DNA of 64,000 nt from CAZLMW01 sp964560875. Lineage in GTDB: Bacteria > Myxococcota_A > UBA9042. The DNA is taken from contig CAZLMW010000033.1 of NCBI GenBank assembly GCA_964560875.1, forward strand, positions 1 to 64,000, written 5' to 3'. Each line of letters starts with the position of its first letter. Positions within the stretch are counted from its first letter, which is position 1. Shown here one piece after another: positions 12,101 through 18,785 of this stretch. The translations under genes and the position numbers were made by a program. The notes under the pieces are model-generated. The model searched no databases. It saw only the letters and a list, made by a program, of their open reading frames with translations, and was not told the DNA's origin.

Positions 12101-15100
12101 TGCCCGCGGTGCCGGGGCTCTTGGTCGCGGTGTACGCGCACGGGAAGTTGCCGCCGCCGGCCGCAAAGCGGGGCTGTCCCCAGCAGTTGGCGTCTTCGGT
12201 CCACTTGCCGACCGTCTTGTCGACCGCGTCCTTGGCGTGCTGCACGACCTCGACCTTGAGGCCCGAGTCCGCGATGCAGACGACCTTGCCGTCCTTGTCG
12301 ACGCCCAGCTGTACCTGGCCGGTGCCGCACTTCTGGTCGGCGAGCATGAAGTTGGTGCCGTTGTACGTAATCTCGGTCTTGCAGACGATGTCGCCCGATG
12401 TATCGACGCCGGTCGCGACCTTCCCGCTGGCGCAGGTCTGGTTGCCCTTCATGACGTGTGTGCTGCCGATGAGCACGCCGCCGGTGCCCGCCACGAGCTT
12501 GCCGGCCAGCTTCACCTCGGTCTTGGACACGCCCATCGCGCGGTTGCTGGTGCCGGTGCCACCTTGCAGCCACACGAACGGGTACTTGCCGCTGGACTTG
12601 TATTCGGTGTCGCCATCGTTGCGGAAGACCATCGACTTGCTGTTGCCGTTGGCGACGAAGTGCTGGGTGTCGGACCGCTTGAGGTCGTCGCCGTTGACGT
12701 CGTACTTGTGGGTGTGCTCGCCGGGCGTCTTCCAGGGCGTGCTGCCGTCGGCGAGCTTGTTGCCGCGCACGTTGTCGACCTCGGCCTGCTTGAAGTCGTC
12801 GGCTGGCTCGACCCACGGGGTGCTGCCATCGGCGAGCTTGTTGGCGCGGATGTTGCTGACCTCGGTCGTCGTGAACTTGTCGGCGGCGATCGCGCTCGTG
12901 TACTGCACGTTGGGCCGGTTGACGATGTTGTCCCAGTCGGTGAACCCGTTGCCTGCGCTGCCGACCATGTCCATACGGGAAAAACCGATGCCCGCGAAGT
13001 ACAGCCGTCCCTGGCGGTTTTGCAGGCGGACCTCGGTGAAGTGGTCAAGGCCCGTGGCAGCGAGGAAGACCTGCATGCCGTCATAGCCGCCCGACGTCAC
13101 GTTCTGCACGGAGTTGTGCGCGGTGATGCGGCGCTGGAACTTCCACAGGCCGCCGGTGGACTTGGTGAACACGTCGAAGTAGCCCGAGTCGCTCCACGAC
13201 AACACCGAAACCCATGCGCTCTTGCTGCCGGTCGGGACCGTGAAGTCGATGAACTCCGAGCCGGCCTGGTCTTTGCCCTTGGTGTTGGTGAAGGCGCACG
13301 GCTGCTCGATGCTCGCGGCGGCGAAACGCGGTTGTCCCCAGCAGTTGAGGTCGTCCGTCCAGTTGCCCGACGACTTGGCCGACGCGTCCTTGCTGGCCTT
13401 GACCGTCTCGACGTTCAGGCCGCTGTCCTTGACGCAAAGCGGGTTGCCCTTGTCGTTGACGCCGTACTGCACCTCGCCGTCAGCGCACTTCTTGTTGCTG
13501 AGCGCGAAGTCGGTGCCGTCGTACTGGGTGTTCGCATCGGTCGTGCAGACCTTCTTGCCGTCCTTGTCGAAGCCAACGAGGTATTTGCCGCTGTCGCACT
13601 GCTGGTTGGACAGCGCGAAGTCGGTGCCGTCGTACTTGGTGTCCGCATCGGTGACGCAGACCTTCAAGCCTTTTTCATCGATGCCGAGCAGCTGCTCACC
13701 AGACGCGCATTTTTGGTTGCTCAGCGCGAAGTTGGCGCCCGAATAGGTCGTGTTGGCGTCCGCCACGCACTTGACCGCGCCGTTGGCGTCAAAGCCGATG
13801 ACCTGCTGACCGGCTGAACAGCTCTGGTTGCCCTTGGCGACGTGCGACGAGCCGGTGAAGAAGCCGTTGACCGCGGTGATCTTGCCCTTGACCTGCAGCT
13901 CGTCCTTGGACAGCGCCATGATGCGCCGCGCGAGGTCGTCGCCGCCGTCCATCCAGACGAAGTTGTAGGCCCCGACACCGGTCGCGTAGGCGCCCGTTCC
14001 GTCGGCGCGGAAGGCCATCTGCTTGGACTTGCCGTCGACGATGAAGTTCTTGTCGTCTTTGCGCTGCAGACGGTCCTTGTTGACGTCGTAGCTGTGGGTA
14101 TGTTCGCTGGGCACGGTCCAGGGCTTGCTGCCGTCGGCGAGCTTGTTGGCGCGCACGTTGTCGGTTTCGGACTGGGTGAAGTCGTCCGCGGCGATCTTGT
14201 CGGTGTAGGCGACGTTGGGGCGGTTGACGACGTTGGACCAATCGACCGAGCCGTTGCTGCCCGACCCGAGCATGTCCTGGCGCGTGTAGCCGAGGCCGGC
14301 GAAGTACAAGCGGCCGTTGCGGTTCTTCAAGCGGATGTGGGTGTAGTGATCGAGGCCTGTCGCCGCGAGATAAACCACGTTGCCGTCGGCGCTGCCGGTC
14401 TGGACGGCCTGGTGGGCGGTGATGGTGCGCTGGAAGTTCCAGGCCCCGCCGCTGGTGCGGGTGAACACGTCGAACGTGCCGCTGTCCTTGGTGGCGTGAA
14501 CGGCGACGAACGCGGTCTTCATGTCCTTGGGCACCGCGAACTCGATGATCTCGTCTTTGCCGGCCTTGGGCGTGTTCTCGGGCCCCTTGGTCTCGGTGAA
14601 CGCGCATGGCGTGTTGCCGCCGGTCTGGGCGAAACGCGGCTCTCCCCAGCAACTGGCATCCTCGGTCCAGTTGCCCGCCGAGCGGGTCGAGAAGCTCTTG
14701 CCGTGGTGGACGACCTCGATGTTGAGGCCGGAGTCCTTGATGCACAGCGGCCCGCCCTTGTCGTCGACGCCATACTGGATCTCGCCATCGGCGCACTTCT
14801 TGTTGCTCAGCGCGAAGGTCGCGCCGTCGTAGGTCTGCTGCTTGACGCAAACCTTGTCGCCGTTTTCGTCGATGCCCGCGAGCACCTCGCCGGTGCCGCA
14901 TTTCTGGTCGCCCTTCGCGACGTGCACGGCGCCGATCTTGATGGTGCCGCCCGTCGTCAGGGCGCCTTTGAGGTCCAAACCGGTGCTGGACAGGCCCGCG
15001 ATGCGCTTGTCTTTGCCGGTGCCGCCGTTGAGCCAGACGAACGGGTACTTGCCGCTGGCTTGGTATTCCGCGTCGCCATCGGCCCGGAAGACCATCGACT

Positions 15101-18100
15101 TCTTCTTGCCGTCCGCGACGAAGTGAGCGTCATCGGCGCGCTTGATGTTCGCGCTGTTTACATCGTACTTGTGGTTGTGCTGGTCGCCGTCGGTCCACGG
15201 CTTGCTGCCATCGGCGAGCTTGTTGGCGCGCACGTTATCGGTCTCGGCCTGGTTGAAGTTGTCCGCCGGGATTTTGCCGGTGTACGCGACGGTGGGTCGG
15301 TTGACGACGCTGGTCCAGTCGATGAAGCCGTTGGTCGCGCCACCTTGCAGCGCCTGGCGACCGAAGCCGATGCCGGTGAAGTACAGGCGGCCCACGCGGT
15401 TTTGCAGGCGGACGTGGCTGAAGCTGTCCAGGCCCGTCGCCGCGAGCAGGACCACGTTGCCGTCGCGTGTGCTTCCCACCGAGTTCTGAACGGCATTGTA
15501 CGCGTGAAGGCGCCGCTGGAACTGCCACAGGCCGCTCTTGGTCTTGACGAAGATGTCGAAGTGGCCGCTGTCCTTCCAACCCAGGACCGAAACCCACGCG
15601 GTCCGCGCGCCTGCCGGCACCTTGAAGTCGATGTTCTCAGTGCCCTTGGCGGACGCGCCAGCGGTCTTGGTGAACGCGCAGGGTTTGTCGATGCCGCCCT
15701 TGGCGAAACGCGGCTGGCCCCAGCACTGGCCATCTTCGGTCCAGTTGCCGGTCGAGCGACCGTCGTGCTGCTTGGCGTCGAAGATCCACTCGGGGTTGAG
15801 GCCGGAGTCCTCGATGCACAGCGCCGCGCCCTTGTCGTCGACGCCGTACTGCACCTTGCCGACCGGGCACTTCTGGCCAGACGTCATGAAGTCCTTGCCG
15901 GTGTACACGGTCACCTGCTGGCAGACCTTGTCGCCGTTTTCATCGATCCCGACGAGCGCCTCACCGCTCTTGCAAAGCTGGGCACCCTTGGCCACGTGCA
16001 CCTTGCCGATGAGCACGCCTTTGTCCGACACGATGTCGCCCTTGACCTGCAGCTTGTCCCTGGACAGCCCCATCGCGCGGTTGGCCGCGCCGACGCCGCC
16101 TTGCAGCCAGACCCATGGGAACTTGCCGGACGACTGGTACTCGGCGTCGCCCGAAGCGAGGAACGCGGTCGACTTCTTCTTGCCGTCGAGGACGAAGTGC
16201 TGGTCGTCGGCGCGTCGGATGTTGTCGCTATTTACGTCGTACTTGTGGTTGTGCTTGCTGCCATCGGTCCATGGCGTGCTGCCGTCCGCGAGCTTGTTGC
16301 CGCGCACGTTGTCGGTCTCCGCCTGCTTGAAGTCGCCGGCTGGGATCTTGTCGGTGTAGGCCACGTTGGGCCGGTTGACGACGCTGCCCCAGTCCACCAT
16401 GCCCATACCCGAGCCGCCGACGCGGTCCTGGCGCGTAAAACCGATGCCCGCGAAATAGAGGCGCCCGTTGCGGTTGATCACGCGGACGTGGCTGTAGTTT
16501 TCGAGCCCCGTCGCCGCCAGGAAGATCTGGTTGCCATCGTGCGTGCCGCCAAACGGAAGGTTCTGCACGGCCTGGTGCGCCGTGATGCGCCGCTGAAACT
16601 TCCACAGCCCGGCTTTGGTGCGCGCCATGATGTCGAACGTGCCGCTGTCCGACCACGCCTTGGCGCCGACGAACGCGGTGCGCATGCCGTTGGGCACCTT
16701 GAAGTCGAGGTACTCCTGGGCGTCCTTGGCGGGGATGTTCTTGGGCCCGGTGGTCTTGGTAAAGGCGCATGGACTCGCCGCGTCGCCGCCCGCGATCCGC
16801 GGCGTACCCCAGCAGCTGTTGGCGAATGTCCAGTTGCCGGTGCTGATGTCGGAGTTGTCCTTGGCGCCCAGCTTCACGTCGATGTTGAGGCCGGCGTCCT
16901 TGATGCAGACCGGAAAGCCCTTGTCATCGACGCCCACCTGCACCGTGTCGGCGGCGCACTTGTTGTTGGAGACCGCGAAGTCCTTGCCCGAATAAGTGGT
17001 GTCCTTGTCCTTGGCGCAGATCTTCTTGCCGTCTTTGTCGATGCCCTTGAGGTGCTCGCCATCGGCGCACGCCTGGTCGGACAACGCGAAGTTGCCGCCG
17101 TCATATTTGGTGTCGGCGTCCTTGCCGCAGATCTTGATGCCCTTGGCGTCGAAGCCGAGAAGCTGCTCGCCCTTGCCGCACTGCTGGTTGGACGCGGGGA
17201 AGTTGCTGCCGTCGTACGTGGTGTCCTTGTCCTTGGCGCAGATCTTGTTGCCCGCCGAGTCGATGCCCTTGAGCTGCTCGCCGTCCTTGCATTCCTGGTC
17301 GCCCCTGGCCACGTGGACCTTGCCGACAAAGACGCCCGTCGTAGCGGTCAGCTTGCCCTTGAGGTGCAGCTCGTCCTTGGACAGCGCCATCGCCCGGTTG
17401 CCGATGCCGACACCGTCTTGCAGCCACACGAATGGGAACGATCCGGAGTTGGCGTATTCGAACTTGCCGTCGGTGCGGAAGACCATCGATGACTTCTTGC
17501 CGTACGCGACGAAGTGCTTGGTGTCCGCGCGCTGCAGGCTGTCGTCGTTGACGTCGTACTTGTGGTTGTGTTTGTCGCCTTCGGTCCACGGTTTGGAGCC
17601 GTCGGCGAGCTTGTTGGCGCGCACGTTGTCGGTCTCAGACTGCTTGAGGTCACCGGCCGGGATCGGCTTTTCGTACGCGACCACGGGGCGGTTCACGACG
17701 TTGCGCCAGTCGATGTAGCCGTTGCCGCCGACGCCGAACATGGGCTGGCGCGAAAAGCCGATGCCCGAGAAGTAGATGCGCCCCTGCTTGTTCTGGATGC
17801 GGATATGCGTGAACTTTTCGAGCCCCGTCGCCGCGAGCGCCACGAAGTTGCCATCGGTGGTCCCGCCGCCGGTCGTGTGTTGGACGTCGTTGTACGCCAT
17901 GATTCGCCGCTGGAATTTCCACAGCCCCGCCTTGCCCTTGAGCATGACGTCGAAGAAGCCGCTGTCCTTCCAGCCGCGCAGCGAGATGAACGCGGTCTTG
18001 GCGTTGGTCGGGATCTTGAAGTCGATGTACTCCGAGCCCGCCTTGTCCTTGCCGACGGTCTGCGTGTGCGCGCAGGGCTTGTCGGTGCTGCCTTCTGCGA

Positions 18101-18719
18101 ATCGCGGGTAGCCCCAGCATTGGGCGTCGTAGATCCAGCCACCCTTGGTGATCTCGGTGGCCTGCTTGGCGTGGTAGTCCCACTCGACCGCGCCGGCGCC
18201 GCCGGGAACGCAGATGAGTTGACCTTTCTTGTCGCGGCCCATCGAGACCTTGCCTTCGGGGCAAAGCTTGCCATCCCAATTCAGTGTAAGTGCGTGTTCT
18301 GCAACCGAAGCGCGAAGAGCGTAAGGAACCGAACGAAGCTGCATACGAGGCAGCTCGGGGTCGACGCCGACCTTCATCCCGAGCCACATATTCTTGACGT
18401 TGGCGAGCACGGTCGGCTCAACGGCTTTCACGGTGCCGATGGCGTGCCGAAAGCGTCCGCCTTTGACCGCGACCTTCGTCGTCTCCGACCACACAGAACT
18501 GCCGCCCGTGTTGACCGAGTACAGCGAAAACTGCACCGAGTAGCTGCCGTCAGGAGCCGGGGTGCCGGTCTGGGTGCGAAGCGCGCCTTCGAAGCTCATC
18601 GTTGTCGGCGCCGCCGTAGCGGGCACTGCCAACAACACGAGCGCCGCCCAGACAACCAACGCAATACTGCGCGGCGTCCGTCGCCATGTTCCTATCAACC
18701 ATCCGAAGCTGCGTTTCAT
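3084..18719 (-). CDS. giant secreted repeat protein (5,211 aa), adhesin/fibre-like
   Basis: Start chosen at the second ATG because GAGGAGG (18725-18731) sits 5 nt before it. Residues 1-37 form a signal peptide ending PATAA. Residues about 38-135 are a beta module (FSLYSVNTGGSSVWSE ... ELPRMQLRSVPYAL) shared with the proteins at 52415 and 58794 and typical of tail-fibre-like bacterial surface proteins. Eleven large units follow, each with CWGxPRF, FDVxxK, FQRRI, LAATGL, GRLYFAGIGFxR, VVNRP and HxHxYDVN motifs; between them lie 33-35-residue Cys modules (FALSNQxC...GxDxxGxKVC). From about residue 4,600 the sequence changes to fibre-like HVNGSI repeats and ends with an 80-residue Cys-rich domain. 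No catalytic motif is recognised. It lies 66 bp behind a large lipoprotein gene, so the two are probably co-transcribed. Surface adhesion or a filament is inference. No frame break is visible over 15.6 kb. Confidence 0.9.
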   Translation of the reverse strand: MKRSFGWLIGTWRRTPRSIALVVWAALVLLAVPATAAPTTMSFEGALRTQTGTPAPDGSYSVQFSLYSVNTGGSSVWSETTKVAVKGGRFRHAIGTVKAVEPTVLANVKNMWLGMKVGVDPELPRMQLRSVPYALRASVAEHALTLNWDGKLCPEGKVSMGRDKKGQLICVPGGAGAVEWDYHAKQATEITKGGWIYDAQCWGYPRFAEGSTDKPCAHTQTVGKDKAGSEYIDFKIPTNAKTAFISLRGWKDSGFFDVMLKGKAGLWKFQRRIMAYNDVQHTTGGGTTDGNFVALAATGLEKFTHIRIQNKQGRIYFSGIGFSRQPMFGVGGNGYIDWRNVVNRPVVAYEKPIPAGDLKQSETDNVRANKLADGSKPWTEGDKHNHKYDVNDDSLQRADTKHFVAYGKKSSMVFRTDGKFEYANSGSFPFVWLQDGVGIGNRAMALSKDELHLKGKLTATTGVFVGKVHVARGDQECKDGEQLKGIDSAGNKICAKDKDTTYDGSNFPASNQQCGKGEQLLGFDAKGIKICGKDADTKYDGGNFALSDQACADGEHLKGIDKDGKKICAKDKDTTYSGKDFAVSNNKCAADTVQVGVDDKGFPVCIKDAGLNIDVKLGAKDNSDISTGNWTFANSCWGTPRIAGGDAASPCAFTKTTGPKNIPAKDAQEYLDFKVPNGMRTAFVGAKAWSDSGTFDIMARTKAGLWKFQRRITAHQAVQNLPFGGTHDGNQIFLAATGLENYSHVRVINRNGRLYFAGIGFTRQDRVGGSGMGMVDWGSVVNRPNVAYTDKIPAGDFKQAETDNVRGNKLADGSTPWTDGSKHNHKYDVNSDNIRRADDQHFVLDGKKKSTAFLASGDAEYQSSGKFPWVWLQGGVGAANRAMGLSRDKLQVKGDIVSDKGVLIGKVHVAKGAQLCKSGEALVGIDENGDKVCQQVTVYTGKDFMTSGQKCPVGKVQYGVDDKGAALCIEDSGLNPEWIFDAKQHDGRSTGNWTEDGQCWGQPRFAKGGIDKPCAFTKTAGASAKGTENIDFKVPAGARTAWVSVLGWKDSGHFDIFVKTKSGLWQFQRRLHAYNAVQNSVGSTRDGNVVLLAATGLDSFSHVRLQNRVGRLYFTGIGFGRQALQGGATNGFIDWTSVVNRPTVAYTGKIPADNFNQAETDNVRANKLADGSKPWTDGDQHNHKYDVNSANIKRADDAHFVADGKKKSMVFRADGDAEYQASGKYPFVWLNGGTGKDKRIAGLSSTGLDLKGALTTGGTIKIGAVHVAKGDQKCGTGEVLAGIDENGDKVCVKQQTYDGATFALSNKKCADGEIQYGVDDKGGPLCIKDSGLNIEVVHHGKSFSTRSAGNWTEDASCWGEPRFAQTGGNTPCAFTETKGPENTPKAGKDEIIEFAVPKDMKTAFVAVHATKDSGTFDVFTRTSGGAWNFQRTITAHQAVQTGSADGNVVYLAATGLDHYTHIRLKNRNGRLYFAGLGYTRQDMLGSGSNGSVDWSNVVNRPNVAYTDKIAADDFTQSETDNVRANKLADGSKPWTVPSEHTHSYDVNKDRLQRKDDKNFIVDGKSKQMAFRADGTGAYATGVGAYNFVWMDGGDDLARRIMALSKDELQVKGKITAVNGFFTGSSHVAKGNQSCSAGQQVIGFDANGAVKCVADANTTYSGANFALSNQKCASGEQLLGIDEKGLKVCVTDADTKYDGTDFALSNQQCDSGKYLVGFDKDGKKVCTTDANTQYDGTDFALSNKKCADGEVQYGVNDKGNPLCVKDSGLNVETVKASKDASAKSSGNWTDDLNCWGQPRFAAASIEQPCAFTNTKGKDQAGSEFIDFTVPTGSKSAWVSVLSWSDSGYFDVFTKSTGGLWKFQRRITAHNSVQNVTSGGYDGMQVFLAATGLDHFTEVRLQNRQGRLYFAGIGFSRMDMVGSAGNGFTDWDNIVNRPNVQYTSAIAADKFTTTEVSNIRANKLADGSTPWVEPADDFKQAEVDNVRGNKLADGSTPWKTPGEHTHKYDVNGDDLKRSDTQHFVANGNSKSMVFRNDGDTEYKSSGKYPFVWLQGGTGTSNRAMGVSKTEVKLAGKLVAGTGGVLIGSTHVMKGNQTCASGKVATGVDTSGDIVCKTEITYNGTNFMLADQKCGTGQVQLGVDKDGKVVCIADSGLKVEVVQHAKDAVDKTVGKWTEDANCWGQPRFAAGGGNFPCAYTATKSPGTAGSEFIDFKLPSGMATAYVAARAHVEGGTFDVFTKTSGGTWIYQRSITAYQGVQNGNNGDGNAVFLAATQLGDYTHIRLKNRNGRIHFAGLGYSREEKVGSGNNGHIDWTGVVNRPTVAYTAKIAADDFTQSETDNVRANKLADGSEPWKTGSDHTHKYDVNKDRLERADSQNFIVNGKSKQMAFRADGTAEYATGVGAYNFVWMDGGDDLARRIAALSKEELHIKGKVTAINGFFTGSSHVAKGNQSCSTGQQVIGFDANGAVKCVADANTTYSGTNFALSNQKCAAGEQLLGLDDKGVKICVKDADTTYDGTDFALSNQQCSGGQQLLGFDKDGKKVCVSDANTEYDGTDFALADNKCAAGQVQYGVDNAGKPLCIKDSGLNIETVKASKDASSKSSGNWTDDNNCWGEPRFAAGGIEKPCAFTNTKGKTQKGSEFIDFTVPTGSKTAWVSVLSWTDSGYFDVFTKNAAGWKFQRRITAHNSVQNTTNTGYDGMTVFLAATGLDHFTEVRLQNRQGRLYFAGIGFSRMDMVGGASNGFMDWDSVVNRPNVQYTSTIPADKFTTTETSNLRANKLADGSTPWVEPADDFKQSEVDNVRASKLADGTTPWATGSEHTHKYDVNKDELKRSDSQHFIANGNSKSLVMRTDGDAEYASSGKYPFIWLQGGTGTSNRAAALSKTELTLQGKLVAGTGGVLIGSTHVMKGNQTCGSGKVATGVDSSGDIVCKTEITYGGSNFMTSDQKCGTGLVQQGVDADGKAVCIADVGFKAEVVQHGKDANDKTTGKWTEDANCWGEPRFAAGGGNFPCLYTATKGPGTAGSEFVEFPIPSGMKTAYIAIRAHTDGGTFDVYTKNSSGSLFFQRSITGYQGVQNAANGDGNVIFLAATNLGAYTHIQLKNRNGRIHFAGLGYTREQKVGSGSNGNIDWTGVVNRPNVAYTAKIAADDFTQSETDNVRANKLADGSQPWKTGSDHTHKYDVNKDRLERADSQNFIVNGKSKQIVLRSDGTTEYATGVGAYNFVFMDGGDDLGHRIAALSKTELHVKGKVTSVGGFFFNNAHVAKGGQSCSSGQQVTGIDTNGAVTCATDANTTYSGTNFALSNQQCSSGQQLLGIDDKGVKVCVTDADTKYTGKDFALSNQQCDSGKYLVGFDGNGNKVCVADANTEYNGIDFALSGKACATGEVQFGVDGNGNPRCIKDSGLNIEAVKGSKDASAKSAGGWTDDNSCWGDPKFVAGGSEAPCSFTTTTGKATAGSETMDFAVPTGMKTAWVAVKAWSDSGYFDIFTKTTGGAFKFQRRITAHNSVQNTTNGGHDGMQVFLAATGLDHFTEVRIQNRQGRIYFAGIGFSRMDMVGSAGNGFHDWANIVNRPNVQYTAAIPADKFTTSETSNLRANKLADGSTPWVEPADDFNQTEVDNVRASKLADGTTPWASGSEHTHSYDVNKDELQRSDTKHFVANGNNKSLVMRSDGTAEYASSGAYPFVWLQGGTGTSNRAAALSKTELTLQGKLVAGTGGVLIGSTHVMKGNQTCGSGKVATGVDTSGDIVCKTEVTYGGSTFMTSDQKCGAGLVQQGVDADGKAVCIADVGFKAEVVQHGKDANDKTTGKWTEDANCWGEPRFAAGGGSFPCLFNTTKGPGTAGTEFVEFPVPSGMKTAYIAIRAHTDGGTFDVFTKNSSGTLFYQRSITGYQAQQNTANGDGNVIYLAATQLDSYTHIRLVNRNGRIHFAGLGYTREQKVGSGSNGHIDWTGVVNRPNVAYTSLIAADDFTQSETDNVRANKLADGTTPWATGSEHTHSYDVNKDRLERSDSKNYIVNGKSKQIAWRADGTTEYATGVGAYNFVWMDGGDDLSKRIMALSKTELHVKGKVTSVGGFYFNSAHLAKGNQACSSGQQVTGIDSNGAVQCAADANTTYSGTNFALSNQQCASGQQLLGVDDKGVKVCATDADTKYDGTDFALSNQQCSTGQYLVGFNGSGVKVCAADSNTTYDGSTFALSNKQCAAGSVQYGVDTNGEPLCIKDSSLNIEATLHGKDPSDQTTGKWTVDGNCWGEPKFAAGGTDKPCIYTETTGSAAAGTEFVDFAIPSGMKTAWLSVRTAKDAGHFDVFTKDSSGGWMFQRRVMAYQAAADPVSGDASGMMVVLAATGLDHYTHIRLQNRKGRLYFAGFGFTREDLKGGGPTGFMDWDNVINKPTVAYTSTIPADQFTSSQVTNVRASKLADGSTPWVKPSNDFSQTEVDNLRAAKLDDGSTPWVKPSNDFNQTEVDNIRAAKLDDGSTPWTDGTKHNHQYDVNDAWLRENGDNAHFKAYGGSRQMAFRTDGTTEYASGIGAHEFVWQSGGDASSNTAMYLDGDGTLSTKKYGKLGDYFVEDNQQCADGFVLKGHDGDGKPICTATGGTDKLSGSCQLGQYKRIAENTGGNRFDGTFTLREEGATGSHSSLTFRISGAFNDAANASFTLLNHGRNSTTMFTEVRLVTKASSATFLEVKCAAAGTVSVALVGNQHSGGWVAKAFTSGSVPTGYAETKWGADRLFGVGGSADHLVVERSGYVGISGTPSHPLHVKTTVSDWQARFENGSRSVYIASDTSGMHINTGASDSSSGYVMELRTNNGTDAADYTAMMVTNSRKVGIRTDSPAEALHVNGSIRADSSIKVDGSIVIDDGAGWHRSYGNTGWQNSTHGGGFYMQGTSKIEVFGSKQLYSDVDMQADGGFKVDNNVVVDADGGWFISNKTNTGWKSATHGGGIYMDDANSVKVFGSKDFIVASTDNRVYVKVKDGAAPGLEIRALSGGRNGYIDFSNDSSVDFDARFELTGNDALALKGAGLTIDDGGLTAKGDSEVSDTNGSVKIRKGTTASVTVRSETQNGKPFVGWSDHTSGEGNASNDARITLETETGGTRVLKVSTAVFQVDGTAGMRVGNDTLWKYISDQINKKCHLYFGWGDACDDCNTDPSKKATVRGDGYCTKDSGNTGDSNTCASFSFNDGSHSKTIKMAGISWNDDSGEKDKFWVAFKCFE
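6060..13428 (-). repeat. three tandem copies of a 2,454-2,457-bp super-repeat
   Basis: Inside the giant gene, the junction sequence coding for the hinge (I/V)KDSxLN recurs at 6060, 8517, 10971 and 13428, intervals of 2,457, 2,454 and 2,457 bp (819, 818, 819 codons). Each copy holds two unlike units, one with GVGAYNFVWMDGG and one with SSGKYPFVWLQGG. Adjacent copies are nearly identical in DNA over long stretches: the segments near 7250-7450 and 9710-9910 differ at only scattered bases. Units 1-3 and 11 outside this block are more diverged. This indicates recent duplication or gene conversion. Confidence 0.85.
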
Positions 18720-18785
18720 CGCTGCCTCCTCAAGCATGGGTAAAGGTCCTGCCGCACGGCTTCAGCGAGGTGCAGCAACCTCCCC

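Noticed and set aside
4356..18743. Long plus-strand reading frames opposite the giant gene, up to 1,216 codons
   Set aside because: They are the antisense of a highly biased GC-rich repeat gene, are Ala/Val/Arg-rich with no domain, and have no ribosome site.
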